Shown here: piece by piece, positions 1 to 9,292 of the stretch
Position numbering within the stretch: the first letter of the stretch is position 1
How the letters are laid out: each line of letters starts with the position of its first letter
Assembly: GCA_965263165.1 (NCBI GenBank)
Contig: OZ253584.1
Span: 2,914,001 to 2,978,000 of the forward strand
Direction of reading: 5' to 3'
Length of the DNA stretch: 64,000 nt
From: SAR202-VII-2 sp965263165
GTDB lineage: Bacteria; Chloroflexota; Dehalococcoidia; Lucifugimonadales; SAR202-VII-2
Program-made: the position numbers and the translations under genes
Notes under the pieces: model-generated
Told to the model about the DNA's origin: nothing
Databases searched by the model: none
What the model saw: only the letters and a program-made list of their open reading frames with translations

Positions 1-151
1 GTACGCACAACGTTGACACGCCCACCCACTGGCGCCACAATCCGTTGCAACCCTTGGCGCCACAGTCGCCCGCGGACGTCAACGATAGGCCGCCATGGGC
101 CATCTAAGACCTAGGGAAGGGATCGCTGGATAGCCGAATCGGGGGTGCACA

Positions 152-589
152 ATGGCTAAGTACCTCGTGGTGGCGCACCAGACGGCGAACAGCGCCGAGC
201 TCATGGAGTCTCTGCTCTCGATTGCCGCCAGCGACAAGGAAGCGGAATTCACGATTCTCGTCCCCGCCACGCCCGTTGCGCATCTCCTTGAATGGGAGGA
301 GGGAGAGACGCTGCAAATCGCCGAGCGCGTGGCTCAGGACGCCAGGGCTGCGTTTGTGGATCAGGGCCTACGGGTCGCCGACGCCCTCATCGGGGACGCT
401 TCCCCGTTGCAGGCCATCGAAGATGAGTACCGGGAAAACCCCGGCAAGTACCGGGCCATCGTTCTGAGCACCCTTCCTCCCAACGTCTCCCGCTGGCTCC
501 ATATGGACGTGCAGTCCCAGGCGGAACGGAAGTTCGGGTCACGCGTCATCCACGTCGTCGCTCGGCCCGTAGCAGGGCTGAAAATCTAA
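152..589 (+). CDS. Universal-stress-like alpha/beta protein, unknown function
   Basis: 145 residues starting at ATG, with GGGGGTG just upstream. The N-terminus (MAKYLVVAHQTANS) looks like the first strand and nucleotide-binding-type loop of a Usp/Rossmann-like fold. The middle has alternating hydrophobic strands and helices. The C-terminal half carries VLSTLPPNVSRWLHMDV followed by a final strand (VIHVVARPV). No catalytic motif is visible and there is no signal peptide or membrane segment, so it is probably cytosolic. It stands alone: the next gene is a small zinc-ribbon protein on the same strand about 150 bp downstream. The fold assignment is inferred from the sequence pattern only; the role is unknown. 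Confidence 0.6.
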   Translation: MAKYLVVAHQTANSAELMESLLSIAASDKEAEFTILVPATPVAHLLEWEEGETLQIAERVAQDARAAFVDQGLRVADALIGDASPLQAIEDEYRENPGKYRAIVLSTLPPNVSRWLHMDVQSQAERKFGSRVIHVVARPVAGLKI

Positions 590-736
590 CGTCCGCATCA
601 CAATCTGGGAGGTATCGATAGACCCTGGAACCGGCCTCCGGCGCCCCCATACCTCAAAGCGCCGGTCATCAGAAGGCTGGCCGGTCTGGGAAGGCAATTG
701 CACAAAAGACGAGGATGTCCTCGGGGGGGTGGCATC

Positions 737-961
737 ATGTTTTGGACCAAGGGCTGTCCCAACTGTGGCGGAGACGTATGTAGCGTCCTCCACCAGTATT
801 CCACCCAAGCCACATGCATCCAATGCGGGTACGAAATGACCGACGCCGAGGGGCAGACGGAAGCGCCAACAGACCGGCAGCCCCTGAACGAGACCGAGCC
901 GGCCGCGCAGGGCCTCGTAGCCACCGTGCGGAAGCTCCTCGCTAAGGACCCCGTCGAGTGA
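737..961 (+). CDS. Small zinc-ribbon protein
   Basis: 74 residues from ATG 737. A TTG at 698 would add 13 residues, but the ATG has a G-rich ribosome-binding stretch (GGGGGGTGG) directly upstream and is preferred. Two CxxC knuckles are visible, CPNCGG near residue 6 and CIQCGYEM near residue 25, spaced as in a zinc ribbon. The tail is acidic and polar (EGQTEAPTDRQPLNETEP) and ends in a short amphipathic stretch. It is probably a small metal-binding protein of unknown partner. No operon mate is evident. Confidence 0.55.
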   Translation: MFWTKGCPNCGGDVCSVLHQYSTQATCIQCGYEMTDAEGQTEAPTDRQPLNETEPAAQGLVATVRKLLAKDPVE

Positions 962-1313
962 CCGCGGGCCCGCCCTGGCCGGCGTTGCCAATCATCGCAA
1001 CGGCCGTCTAACAACGACGGGGAGACGGCGCCCCCAAGCGTCGTGGCGCCTCGGTCTAAGCCAAGAACGCTAGCCGGCGCAATGGTGACTTCCTTGAGGT
1101 CCGTCACGCCCACCGCCAGCCGCCAGCCAATGACGCCGCCGGAGGGTTCCTGCCCGATGAAGTGATTGACGAACCCAATGAGGCAGGCTACCATCGCTCT
1201 CCCAGCTACGACACTTTGCCTCGGGCTAGCGATAGGGACAAGCAATTGGACCTAGGGGAAAGCAACTCTAAGCTGGGAGATTCGATCCAAAGCCTGACAT
1301 TGGGAGGCCCCGC
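962..1313. other. Intergenic region without a recognisable gene
   Basis: About 350 bp between the zinc-ribbon gene and the GYD gene. Reading frames here are short or antisense, with no convincing start. No hairpin terminator with a T-run, tRNA or repeat was recognised. Confidence 0.4.
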
Positions 1314-1625
1314 GTGGCGATTTATATCTTGCTGACTACCCTGACCCCCCTGGGACTGCAAACCCTGCACCAGAACCCTACCCGCCTCATAGAGGTCAAC
1401 GAGGAGATTGAGGAGTTCGGATGTACGCTCCTCGCTCAGTACGCCACCCTCGGCGGCTTCGACTTCGTGAACGTCGTGGAGGCCCCGGACAACGAGACGG
1501 TGGCCCACCTATCTGTTGACCTGGGGTCAAGGGGGACCGTCACGATCACCACGCTACCCGCCATTCCGGTCGAAGACTTCGTGAAGAAACTGACGGGTCC
1601 GGAACAGATGGGCCGCAGCCGCTGA
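1314..1625 (+). CDS. GYD domain-containing protein
   Basis: 103 residues from a GTG start (gtggcgatttatatc). The sequence follows the GYD family pattern: an N-terminal strand (AIYILLTTLTPLGLQTLHQNP), a central helix ending in the signature stretch TLGGFDFVNVVEAPDNETV, then GTVTITTLPAIPVEDF. The namesake motif appears here as GFD. GYD proteins are short alpha/beta-barrel-like proteins found in many bacteria with no established reaction. The gene is single and is followed by a strong hairpin at 1689-1726. Confidence 0.8.
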   Translation: MAIYILLTTLTPLGLQTLHQNPTRLIEVNEEIEEFGCTLLAQYATLGGFDFVNVVEAPDNETVAHLSVDLGSRGTVTITTLPAIPVEDFVKKLTGPEQMGRSR

Positions 1626-1688
1626 GGCCGGCCAACGCAGAGACGTCAAAGGAACGCGCCGGGGCCACTGAGCCCCTGAGACGCCGGT

Positions 1689-1726
1689 AAGCAGAGGGGG
1701 CGGCCATGTGGCCGCCCTCTCTGCTT
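1689..1726. terminator. Strong hairpin terminator after the GYD gene
   Basis: A near-perfect inverted repeat (AAGCAGAGGGGGCGGCCA, loop TG, TGGCCGCCCTCTCTGCTT) lies 60 bp after the GYD stop and before the antiporter start. There is no long T-run, so efficiency is uncertain. It separates two transcription units. Confidence 0.65.
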
Positions 1727-1786
1727 GCCCCTGCTTGGGGCGTCCACTAGCATGGCGTGAGATACGGCGACCGGTGGGGGGGTGCG

Positions 1787-3595
1787 TTGGAGCTCGAGAG
1801 CGGTCTTTTCGCCGACATCGTTACCGTCTTCCTCGCCGCCTTCGCAGGCGGCCTGGCGGCGCGGTTGCTGCGCCTCCCGGTCATCCTTGGCTACCTGGGC
1901 GTTGGCATGGCTGTGGGGCCCCACGCGTTGGGCCTTGTCCAAAACGCCGACACCGTTCAAACGCTCGCAGAGTTCGGCGTCATCCTCCTGCTGTTCGCCG
2001 TCGGCGTGGAGGTCTCTCTACGCGACCTTCGGAAGCTGGGAAGGGTGGTGATAGCCGGCGGCATTGCCCAGGTGCTCCTGACCTCGGGGCTCGCCTTCGG
2101 CATCCTGCTTGCCGCCGGCCACGTCCCCCGGGAGGCCGTCGTGCTGGGCCTCGTGGTCTCCCTCAGCAGCACCATGGTCGTGCTCAAGACCCTCTCAGAC
2201 CGTGGCGAGCTGCACTCCCTGCACGGACGCATCATTACGGGTGTCCTGCTGCTCCAAGACCTCGCCTTCGTGCCCATGATTGCCCTTCTGCCTGCTCTTG
2301 GCACAGAGGGCGCCTCCTCCATCCTCGCTGACCTTGGACTGGGCGTGCTCAAGGCCGCGGTCGTCCTCATCCTCGCCGTCGTTCTGGGCACGAAAGTTGT
2401 CCCTGTCCTCATGCGCCGCATATCCCGCCTGGGGTCGCGCGAAGTCTTCCTCCTCACGGTCATGGCCGTAGTATTCGCCTCCGCGGCCCTCACCAGGACC
2501 GTCGGCCTGTCGGCGGCGCTGGGCGCGTTCATAGCCGGCCTCGTCCTCAGCGAGTCCGACTTCGGGCACCGGGCGCTTGCGGAGGTCGTGCCCCTCAGGG
2601 ATGCGTTCGCCGCCCTCTTCTTCATATCCCTCGGGATGCTCACCGACCCCGTTTTCCTGGTCGGCCACATCCAGGAGGTGTTGCTCATCATAGGCCTCGT
2701 CCTCGTCGTCAAGGTGGTGGTCTCGGGGGTCCTGACGAGGTCGTTCGGGTACTTCCCCCACACCGCCGCGCTCACCGGCGTCGGCCTGGCGCAGGTCGGG
2801 GAGTTCAGCTTCATTCTGGCGGCCACCGCCAGCGCACAGGGCATCGTCAGCGAACACCTGCTTAGCCTGACCGTCGTCTCCGCCGTGCTTACGATGTCCC
2901 TCACGCCATCCATGCTAGCTCTGGCATCCAAGGCGCTGGACGCAGCCAGCCACCGTTTCCCGACCTTGCGCCTGTACCGCCAAGCGGATGTCCAGGAAGG
3001 TAGCCGGCTGCCAGCCCTCCGCAACCACGTGATCGTATGCGGCCTTGGACGGGTCGGCTCGCTGGTGGCTCAGGCGCTGGCCGACCACGACGTGCCCTTC
3101 ATCGGAATCGACCCCGACCCCTACGTCGTTGCCCGCTGGAAGGGGGCCGGGCATTTCGCCATACAGGGGGCCAGTCAAAACAACACGATCCTTGACGCCT
3201 GCCGGGTAAAGCAGGCCCGGATGATGGTTATCTCCACAGGGGACCCCGTATCCACCCAGGTCACCGCACAGGGCGCCCTGCACGCCAACCCAAAGTTGGA
3301 TATCGTCGCCCGCGTCCACTGGCGCGACGAAGGCGAAAGACTCCAACGTCTGGGCGTAGCCGAGGTCGTTTGGCCGGAGATGGAAGCCGGGCTGGAGATA
3401 CTGCGACACTCTCTCCACCGCTATCGCGTAAGGCGATTGGAGGTCGACCACCTCGTGCACCGCCTGCGCGCCCATCTCAGCTTCGGCCCCGCGGCGGACC
3501 AGGAGCCCCTCCCACCCGAGGAAGGACTTGGCCATGACATCGCGCCCCCGCAGCCGCCGAACGACGAACCGAGGGAGCACCCAACCCGCGAGTAG
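1787..3595 (+). CDS. Cation:proton antiporter with TrkA-N/RCK domain (KefB-like, CPA2)
   Basis: 602 residues from TTG 1787. The frame opens at GTG 1757, but TTG has the stretch GGTGGGGGGG about 4 nt upstream and begins right at the first membrane helix. The first ~380 residues form about 12 hydrophobic helices with CPA2 features: RLLRLPVILGYLGVGMAVGP, LLLFAVGVEVSL and an ALGAFIAGLVLSES stretch. After residue ~400 comes a Rossmann RCK/TrkA-N domain (HVIVCGLGRVGSLVAQAL, GIDPDP), expected to bind nucleotide and gate transport. It would exchange K+ or Na+ for H+ across the inner membrane. The C-terminus is a Pro-rich tail. The gene stands alone, downstream of a terminator. Confidence 0.9.
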   Translation: MELESGLFADIVTVFLAAFAGGLAARLLRLPVILGYLGVGMAVGPHALGLVQNADTVQTLAEFGVILLLFAVGVEVSLRDLRKLGRVVIAGGIAQVLLTSGLAFGILLAAGHVPREAVVLGLVVSLSSTMVVLKTLSDRGELHSLHGRIITGVLLLQDLAFVPMIALLPALGTEGASSILADLGLGVLKAAVVLILAVVLGTKVVPVLMRRISRLGSREVFLLTVMAVVFASAALTRTVGLSAALGAFIAGLVLSESDFGHRALAEVVPLRDAFAALFFISLGMLTDPVFLVGHIQEVLLIIGLVLVVKVVVSGVLTRSFGYFPHTAALTGVGLAQVGEFSFILAATASAQGIVSEHLLSLTVVSAVLTMSLTPSMLALASKALDAASHRFPTLRLYRQADVQEGSRLPALRNHVIVCGLGRVGSLVAQALADHDVPFIGIDPDPYVVARWKGAGHFAIQGASQNNTILDACRVKQARMMVISTGDPVSTQVTAQGALHANPKLDIVARVHWRDEGERLQRLGVAEVVWPEMEAGLEILRHSLHRYRVRRLEVDHLVHRLRAHLSFGPAADQEPLPPEEGLGHDIAPPQPPNDEPREHPTRE

Positions 3596-3734
3596 GCGCA
3601 ATACGCCCACGCCCCCCAGCCGCCCATCTCCCCTATGCTACAATGGCCGCGGGGCAGCGTAGGCCACCCGACCCCAGTCCATTCCGCCATTGGGCGGGCC
3701 CGCCCCCGAACAGAAAGACCCTTCAGGACCCGTT

Positions 3735-5096
3735 TTGACCTCCGACCACCGCAGCCTTCCCAGCGTCGACCGCCTCCTCTCCCACCCGGACGTTGCCCGT
3801 CTGCTCCAGGACTACTCCCGGCAGGCCGTTTTGAACCTCATCCGCGAGGAACTCGATGGCGCAAGATCGTCCATCTCCAAGGGCGCGTCCGCCCCGGCCA
3901 TAGACGACATCGCGGCAAGCCTCGTCAAGGAAGCCGGTCGGCTCTGGCGCCCCTCCCCGACCCCGGTCATCAACGCCACGGGCGTCATCCTGCACACCAA
4001 CCTGGGCAGGGCGCCCCTCAGCCCCGAAGCCGTAGAAGCCATGCGGCAGGCCGCCCTCGCTTACACAGACCTCGAGTTGGACCTGGAAGAGGGCAAGCGA
4101 GGCTCGCGCCAGGCCGGTTTGCAGGAAATCCTCCAGCGCATCACAGGGGCGGAGGCCGCTCTGGTCGTCAACAACAACGCGGCCGCCGTGCTCCTGGGCC
4201 TCGCGGCATTGGCCGAGGGCCGGGAAGTCATCGTGTCGCGGGGAGAGGCGGTCGAGATCGGGGGTGGATTCCGCATCCCCGACGTGCTCCGCCAGTCCGG
4301 GGCCGCGCTCGTCGAAGTCGGCTCCACCAACCGCACCTACGCCAGCGACTACGCAGACGCCATCAGCGAAGACGCGGGGGCGCTGCTGCGGGTGCACCCC
4401 TCCAATTTCCGGGTCACCGGCTTCACCCACGCCGCCACAACGCCGGAGTTGGCTGAGCTTGGCAAGCAACGCGGCATACCCGTCCTCTACGACCTCGGCT
4501 CAGGCTGCCTCCTGAATTCCGAGCAGTTCGGCCTCTCCCACGAGCCCACACCCCAGGAGGCGGTGGCCGACGGCGCTGACCTGGTCTTCTTCTCAGGCGA
4601 TAAGCTCTTGGGCGGCCCGCAGGCAGGCATCATTGTAGGCAGGGAGAAGCTGGTGCGCCTGCTCTCCCGCCACCCCCTGGCCCGCGCCGTCCGCATCGAC
4701 AAGATGAGCCTGGCCGCTCTGAGCGCCACCCTCCTCCACTATGTCCGGGACGACGCGCTCGAAAGGGTGCCCATTTGGCGCATGATCTCCGCGCCCCTTG
4801 CCGCGCTGGAGCAACGGGCCGCCCAATGGCGTGAACGCATTGGAAGCAACGCCGGCGTCGTTCAGGGCGAATCGGCCATCGGCGGGGGCAGCCTCCCGGG
4901 TGAGACCCTGCCCACCTGCCCTCTGGTGCTGTCAACCAGCCACGCCGACCGCCTGGCCCTTGCGCTGCGCCGTCAGAGCCCCCCCGTTGTGCCCCGAATC
5001 GAAGACGGCCGCCTGTATCTAGACCCCCGCACCGTGCTGCCCGAGCAGGACAACGACCTCGTCCAAGCGGTGCAACGCGCCCTGTCTCCCTCCTAG
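3735..5096 (+). CDS. selA: L-seryl-tRNA(Sec) selenium transferase SelA
   Basis: 453 residues from TTG 3735 (an in-frame TTG lies at 3690); this start is near an AGGACC purine stretch and gives the usual SelA N-terminus (LPSVDRLLSHPDVARLLQDY). SelA is a PLP enzyme that converts Ser-tRNA(Sec) to Sec-tRNA(Sec) with selenophosphate. Visible hallmarks are NATGVILHTNLGRAPLS near residue 80, the NNNAAAVLL stretch, and the PLP-binding Lys290 in FFSGDKLLGGPQAG. Length matches the family. selB, selD and a tRNA(Sec) gene are not in this window, so the rest of the selenocysteine pathway must lie elsewhere if it is functional. Confidence 0.95.
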   Translation: MTSDHRSLPSVDRLLSHPDVARLLQDYSRQAVLNLIREELDGARSSISKGASAPAIDDIAASLVKEAGRLWRPSPTPVINATGVILHTNLGRAPLSPEAVEAMRQAALAYTDLELDLEEGKRGSRQAGLQEILQRITGAEAALVVNNNAAAVLLGLAALAEGREVIVSRGEAVEIGGGFRIPDVLRQSGAALVEVGSTNRTYASDYADAISEDAGALLRVHPSNFRVTGFTHAATTPELAELGKQRGIPVLYDLGSGCLLNSEQFGLSHEPTPQEAVADGADLVFFSGDKLLGGPQAGIIVGREKLVRLLSRHPLARAVRIDKMSLAALSATLLHYVRDDALERVPIWRMISAPLAALEQRAAQWRERIGSNAGVVQGESAIGGGSLPGETLPTCPLVLSTSHADRLALALRRQSPPVVPRIEDGRLYLDPRTVLPEQDNDLVQAVQRALSPS

Positions 5097-5214
5097 CTAC
5101 GCATCCCAGGCGCGTTGCCGCCGGCGCCGTCCCTGTGCTTGTTGGGTTAACATGGCAGGCGGCACTATGATCGGGGGCAAGTCATAAGCCGCCGTAGGCT
5201 TGGTGAGGTGACGG

Positions 5215-5772
5215 GTGAGAGAGAAACTCCGCGACAAAACAAGAGACAATCTAGTCCGCGCCCTCAACTCCTTGGGCGTCAGGGGGGAAATGGCGGAGCG
5301 CGGGCGAATCGAAGAAAAAGTAAACGACTCCTGGTACAACCGTTCCTTGGGCGTCATCGATCTGCCGGAGGGACCCATCAAATGGATAAATATCCTCAAG
5401 CAGGATCAGGGGAAGCACAACCCGCCTAGATGGTGGATCAACCTTTGCATCCCAGATGAAAGACCAGTCCCCTTTCACAAAGAGGTCAAGGTTATGACCG
5501 TGCGGAAAAAGTCCTTCCCAATCTTCGGCAAGGTGTCTGATGTAACCTGGAAAGGCGAAGACCACGGCACAGGCTTGGTCCATACTCTTTCCAACGATGA
5601 GTCCTCGAAGGCCCTGGCGGCAGCCATAGGCAATCTCGAAGTCCGTAGCTACTCCAAGGAATTCCAGGGGTGGACACTACAAGTGGACAGGCGATTCAGC
5701 CCCACTAGCCGGAACTGGGAAGTTATCAATAATATTGCCGCCCATTTGCTATCTTCCCCTCGAACCCTGTAG
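5215..5772 (+). CDS. Hypothetical protein
   Basis: 185 residues from GTG 5215, preceded by GGTGAGGTGA, a good ribosome-binding site. The N-terminus is highly charged (REKLRDKTRDNLVRAL), followed by aromatic-rich segments (RWWINLCIPDERPVPFHKEV, and FQGWTLQVDRRFSPTSRNW) suggesting a compact globular protein. No signal peptide, membrane helix or known motif is seen. Base composition is less GC-rich than its neighbours, which hints at recent acquisition. I do not recognise the family. Confidence 0.6.
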   Translation: MREKLRDKTRDNLVRALNSLGVRGEMAERGRIEEKVNDSWYNRSLGVIDLPEGPIKWINILKQDQGKHNPPRWWINLCIPDERPVPFHKEVKVMTVRKKSFPIFGKVSDVTWKGEDHGTGLVHTLSNDESSKALAAAIGNLEVRSYSKEFQGWTLQVDRRFSPTSRNWEVINNIAAHLLSSPRTL

Positions 5773-5877
5773 CCGCATCACCGCTTGAACAACCCCGCCA
5801 GCCCGCGCCGCAAGCTCTGAGATGTATGTCTAGCGCCCGGATGGAACGGCAAATCCGGATTTCACCAGGAGAGAAAC

Positions 5878-6792
5878 ATGAGCAACCTTGAGAAATTGCA
5901 GGCCCGCCTGGCAGCGGGGGAGACGATCTTGATGGACGGGGGCATGGGCTCGGAGTTCGAGAGGCGGGGGCTGGCAAGCCCCACTACGTGGTCGGGCGGT
6001 CCGATGCTCACTCATCCCGAGTTGGTGAGGGATATTCATCGGGAATACATAGAAGCAGGCGCCGAGATTATCATCACAAACACCTTTGCCACAGGGCGTG
6101 ACATGCTGGAAGAGGGCGGCCTCGAGCATAAGGTGGCCGAGGCCAACAAGCTGGGAATCGAAGCGGCGGTACAGGCAAGGAGAAACGCCGGGACAGAGGA
6201 CTCGGTGGTCATTGCGGCCTCCGTATCTACGATGGCGCCCAAGGAACACGCGGACGTTCCGGCGCCCTACGAGAGAGCTCTAGAGACCTACCGGGAGCAG
6301 CTGGGAGAGCTGGCCAAAGGCGGCCCGGACGTGGCGGTGGGCGAGATGTTGGTCCGAATATCAGACGCGCTGGCGGTGATAGAAGCGGCAGCGGAGTTGG
6401 GGCTCCCGGTGTGGGTCGGGCTCTCCGTGGTCCGGGATGGAGACAGGCTCTACCTGGGAACCCAAGCCAGGCATGGAAGCGAGACCCTTCAAGACGCCAT
6501 GGACGCCATCAAGGACAAGGACATTGCATCGGTATTCATAATGCACACGCCGGTGGACGACACGGGGCCCGCGCTGGAGATAGTCAAGAAGAATTGGTCG
6601 GGAACCTTCGGCGCCTACGCCCATTTCCCTGGCCGCCGCGGCCCAACCCCCCAGGCAAATGCCTTGGATCCACAGCAATACCTGGAATACGCCAAGAGGT
6701 GGAGTGAGCAGGGGGCGCGGATCATTGGAGGGTGCTGCGGCACAAGACCCGACCACATCCGGGCACTCAGGCAGTGGCTGTCCGGCTCCTAG
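5878..6792 (+). CDS. Homocysteine S-methyltransferase family protein
   Basis: 304 residues, ATG preceded by AGGAGAG. The N-terminus carries the family strand ILMDGGMGSEFERRG. The barrel includes EIIITNTFATGRDML, and the C-terminus has the zinc-binding GGCCGT motif at residues 284-289, as in BHMT/MetH-N type enzymes. A partner zinc Cys expected earlier (a GNC-type motif) is not clearly present: the corresponding area reads AHFPGRRGPTPQANA. Methyl transfer to homocysteine is therefore the family inference, and the real substrate may differ. It is probably cytosolic. A 3'-end repeat follows 5 bp after the stop. Confidence 0.85.
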   Translation: MSNLEKLQARLAAGETILMDGGMGSEFERRGLASPTTWSGGPMLTHPELVRDIHREYIEAGAEIIITNTFATGRDMLEEGGLEHKVAEANKLGIEAAVQARRNAGTEDSVVIAASVSTMAPKEHADVPAPYERALETYREQLGELAKGGPDVAVGEMLVRISDALAVIEAAAELGLPVWVGLSVVRDGDRLYLGTQARHGSETLQDAMDAIKDKDIASVFIMHTPVDDTGPALEIVKKNWSGTFGAYAHFPGRRGPTPQANALDPQQYLEYAKRWSEQGARIIGGCCGTRPDHIRALRQWLSGS

Positions 6793-6796
6793 CCAC

Positions 6797-6838
6797 ACTT
6801 CCCAGGAACGCTGCCACCAGCGCGAGGCGGGAGAATCC
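6797..6838. repeat. Repeat family R2, copy a (3' of gene)
   Basis: The segment CTTCCCAGGAACGCTG followed by AGCGCGAGGCGGGAGAATCC recurs with few changes at 18570-18613 and 45338-45378. Each copy follows the stop codon of an unrelated gene. The arms can form imperfect hairpins, so a terminator or REP-like role is possible. Confidence 0.55.
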
Positions 6839-6860
6839 TCCCTAATCTTCCGCCGTAGCC

Positions 6861-8051
6861 GGAGACCTTTGAGCAACTCTGGGTGTAGCCTTCGATTGGT
6901 CCGCCAGCACGGAAAAGAAGTTCACGGAACCGCATCCAGGGCGGTTCAGGCCACCCACTGCGCGTCCCGGTGTGGCGGCTCCCCCGGGACTGCTCCTACA
7001 CAGTGGTTCAGGCAGCGCAATCAGCCAACTTGGTCATCCTCCGCAAGTTGTAGGCCATCAGCTTGAACCACATCTCCACGGCGTTGCGTCCCAAACCCCG
7101 GTAGCGGACACGGCTATAGCCGTAGCTGCGCTTGAGGGTGCCGAAGACCTTCTCCACCAACGCCCGCCGCGGACGTATCAACGCGTTGCGTCGCTTCTGC
7201 CAATGCGGTAACTCCGGTTGATGCTTGTGGGAACGGTGCATGATCCGATCGTTGATCCCATGAGACGTGAGCCACCGACGCCGCCTGTTGGACTCATAGG
7301 CGCGGTCACCGTACACCGCCACCTCGTCACCGCTCACCAGCGCATCGGCCACCTCGCTCTCATAGACCTTGGCCGGCGTCAGCATCCCCTTGCGCACCAG
7401 CCCCGTCCCTGCATCCACACCCAGATGCACCTTGTAGCCGAAGTGCGCCCGACTCCCACGGTGGCGCGTCCAGTCAGCATCGGGGTCGGTAGCACTCTTG
7501 GCGCCACGTCCCGCAGCGAGGGGTGGACGACGCACTTGGGCCTCTACCAGCGTGGCGTCCATCAACGTCCCCTCCTTCAATACCAGTCCGCGCTTGTCCA
7601 GTTGGACTTCCACCTCCTTGAAAAGCTCCTCACTCAGCCCATGCTTGACCAGCTCGGTCCGAAAGCGGCTGATCGTCGAGTAGTCAGGGGTCTCGTCCTG
7701 AAGCCCAAGCCCCACAAAGCGACGGAACGATATGCGGTCTCCGAGTGCCTCTTCCATCTGCGGGTCAGACAGGTTGTACCACTGCTCCAGCAGCAGTACC
7801 TTGACCATCATCAACGGAGGATAACTGGGTCTCCCTTCATCGGCCGAGTAGACTCCCCCCACCAGAAAGGCGAATCGTTCCCAGTCCACCTCCTCGCCGA
7901 TTCGCTCCAGACGCTCGTTTCTTCCAAGCGACTGCGGCAACAGCGATTCTGCTAGTGACGTCTGACCCATCTGACGATGCATCTGTACTCTCCGGACTTC
8001 CTCGGATGGCTACATTCTCGCCCCACCTGCCTTGGTTACGCAAAGGTCTCC
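6861..8051 (-). mobile_element. IS5-like insertion sequence, copy 1 (1191 bp)
   Basis: The ends are imperfect inverted repeats beginning GGAGACCTTTG (11 identical bases, then partly matching). A single transposase gene lies inside. The flanks share the direct repeat GTAGCC at 6855-6860 and 8052-8057; the boundary is ambiguous and can be read as a duplication of 6 to 10 bp. A nearly identical element of the same length lies inverted at 25222-26412. The insertion point is within a degenerate copy of a dispersed repeat (CCGGGGGAAG after the right end). Confidence 0.9.
7008..7982 (-). CDS. IS5-family transposase, copy 1
   Basis: 324 residues, full length. It has an N-terminal DUF772-type domain (YPPLMMVKVLLLEQWYNLSD, then FVGLGLQDETPDYSTISRF) and a DDE catalytic domain with Asp in GTLMDATLVEA, Asp in VYGDRAYES and Glu in LVEKVFGTLKR. 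It catalyses cut-and-paste or copy-type transposition of its own element. It differs from copy 2 by two residues seen in the translations (Val/Leu in KEVEVQLDK and in GRNAVEMW), indicating recent transposition. No frameshift, so it is probably active. Confidence 0.95.
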   Translation of the reverse strand: MHRQMGQTSLAESLLPQSLGRNERLERIGEEVDWERFAFLVGGVYSADEGRPSYPPLMMVKVLLLEQWYNLSDPQMEEALGDRISFRRFVGLGLQDETPDYSTISRFRTELVKHGLSEELFKEVEVQLDKRGLVLKEGTLMDATLVEAQVRRPPLAAGRGAKSATDPDADWTRHRGSRAHFGYKVHLGVDAGTGLVRKGMLTPAKVYESEVADALVSGDEVAVYGDRAYESNRRRRWLTSHGINDRIMHRSHKHQPELPHWQKRRNALIRPRRALVEKVFGTLKRSYGYSRVRYRGLGRNAVEMWFKLMAYNLRRMTKLADCAA

Positions 8052-8194
8052 GTAGCCGGGGGAAGACTAGGATGTAGGTCGCGCAACAACGTTCGCAGTA
8101 CAGTACACCTAGGCCTCCATTCCCCGACCAAATGAGACTGAATTCGCCTCGCCTGCCCAGTTACCATCCCGTCAAGCGAGAGAAGGGGTAATCT

Positions 8195-9292
8195 TTGACC
8201 AACCAAGAATGGCACAACATCTCCCGGTTCGAATCATACGACCTGGCCAGGTCGTGGTATCAGTAGACCCACCAGAGGCAGATGAACGCCGCTAAGACAA
8301 GGCGGATTAACGCCTTCTTCATCCAGGGACGGGAATACTTCAAGAGCGCATCCTCGGCGGACATGAGCGTCAAGCCGCTCCTCCTCTATTACGGGGTGCT
8401 GTCCTTGTCCAGAGGGGCGATCCTCTTGAGGAATGCCAGCAAGAAAGGAGAATCACTGGCATCGTCGCACGGACTGAAAGAGGTGAACTGGCGAGGCACT
8501 ACGAGCGGTGGAATCAAAAATATTCTTGACTTGGGAATTCAAGCCGAGCGCGGCACGTTTCTCGAGTTAGTGGAATCAATTCCCAATGTCCACCAGGCGC
8601 ACTACTTCGGCCACCAATCAAGGTCAAAGGCCGTGCTCCAGCATAACCTCGGCATTATCGAGTTTTGCACGACCGGTGAACTCCTGACGCTGGGCGATTT
8701 ACTCTCCCGACTCAAACAGACCATGCACCCATTTCAGGGAGTAACCGGCAGGGACCCAAAGTGGTTCCCGACGACCGTCACCGCCTATGCGGCGGAAACC
8801 CATTTCCTCCTGTTTACAAAGCCGCCAGACGAGGTTCTGAAACTGGTCGACCAACGGTACGTTACCATTGAACCAATGCCCAAGGGATGGCCGAATCTCA
8901 CAACTCCCATTCCTCAACACGGATTGGTGTTTCGTCATCAAGCCGGTGCCGCTCATCAGTCCAAGTTTCCACTGTTCCATGACACCGAGGGGTCCGAAGT
9001 ACTGATGTTTGGAATTGCGGACTTCCCAAACGGGGACAAGCTCAACGAATTTTTCAAGCTATACTTGACCTCGTTTATTCTGGGAACCCTTGCTCGCTAA
9101 TACCCTTCCGAGTGGATGGCCCTTCTATCCGGCTCCCCAGGTGACTTCTCTCGGCCGCTGATCTTCCAAGCCATCGAAGCCATCGAAGCTGAGTTCCCAA
9201 CCGAACTGTCGAAGCAGGTAAGTCAACACTCCCAAGTCCTAGGTTCACAGGCGTGGTATATCAGCGGAGGTCAGGGCGGTTCATCAAACTGA
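8195..9292 (+). pseudogene. YaaC-like protein gene broken by two in-frame stop codons
   Basis: The longest open stretch is 8282-9097 (272 residues), containing FFIQGREYFKSA and KPLLLYYGVLSLSRGAILL, typical of the YaaC-like family. The same frame continues in both directions with family-like sequence. Upstream, TTG 8195 (with AGAAGGGG 6 nt before it) reads MTNQEWHNISRFESYDLARS up to a TAG at 8264-8266. Downstream, after a TAA at 9098-9100, it reads YPSEWMALLSGSPGDFSR and on to a TGA at 9290. The restored protein would be about 365 residues. Two nonsense codons point to a decayed gene, with a recoding alternative I consider unlikely. It is less GC-rich than its neighbours and lies just beside IS copy 1. 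The function of the YaaC family is unknown. Confidence 0.7.

Noticed and set aside
1957..3024. Minus-strand 355-codon frame opposite the antiporter
   Set aside because: It is antisense to a clear CPA2 antiporter, has Arg/Ser/Thr-rich low-complexity composition and no family features.
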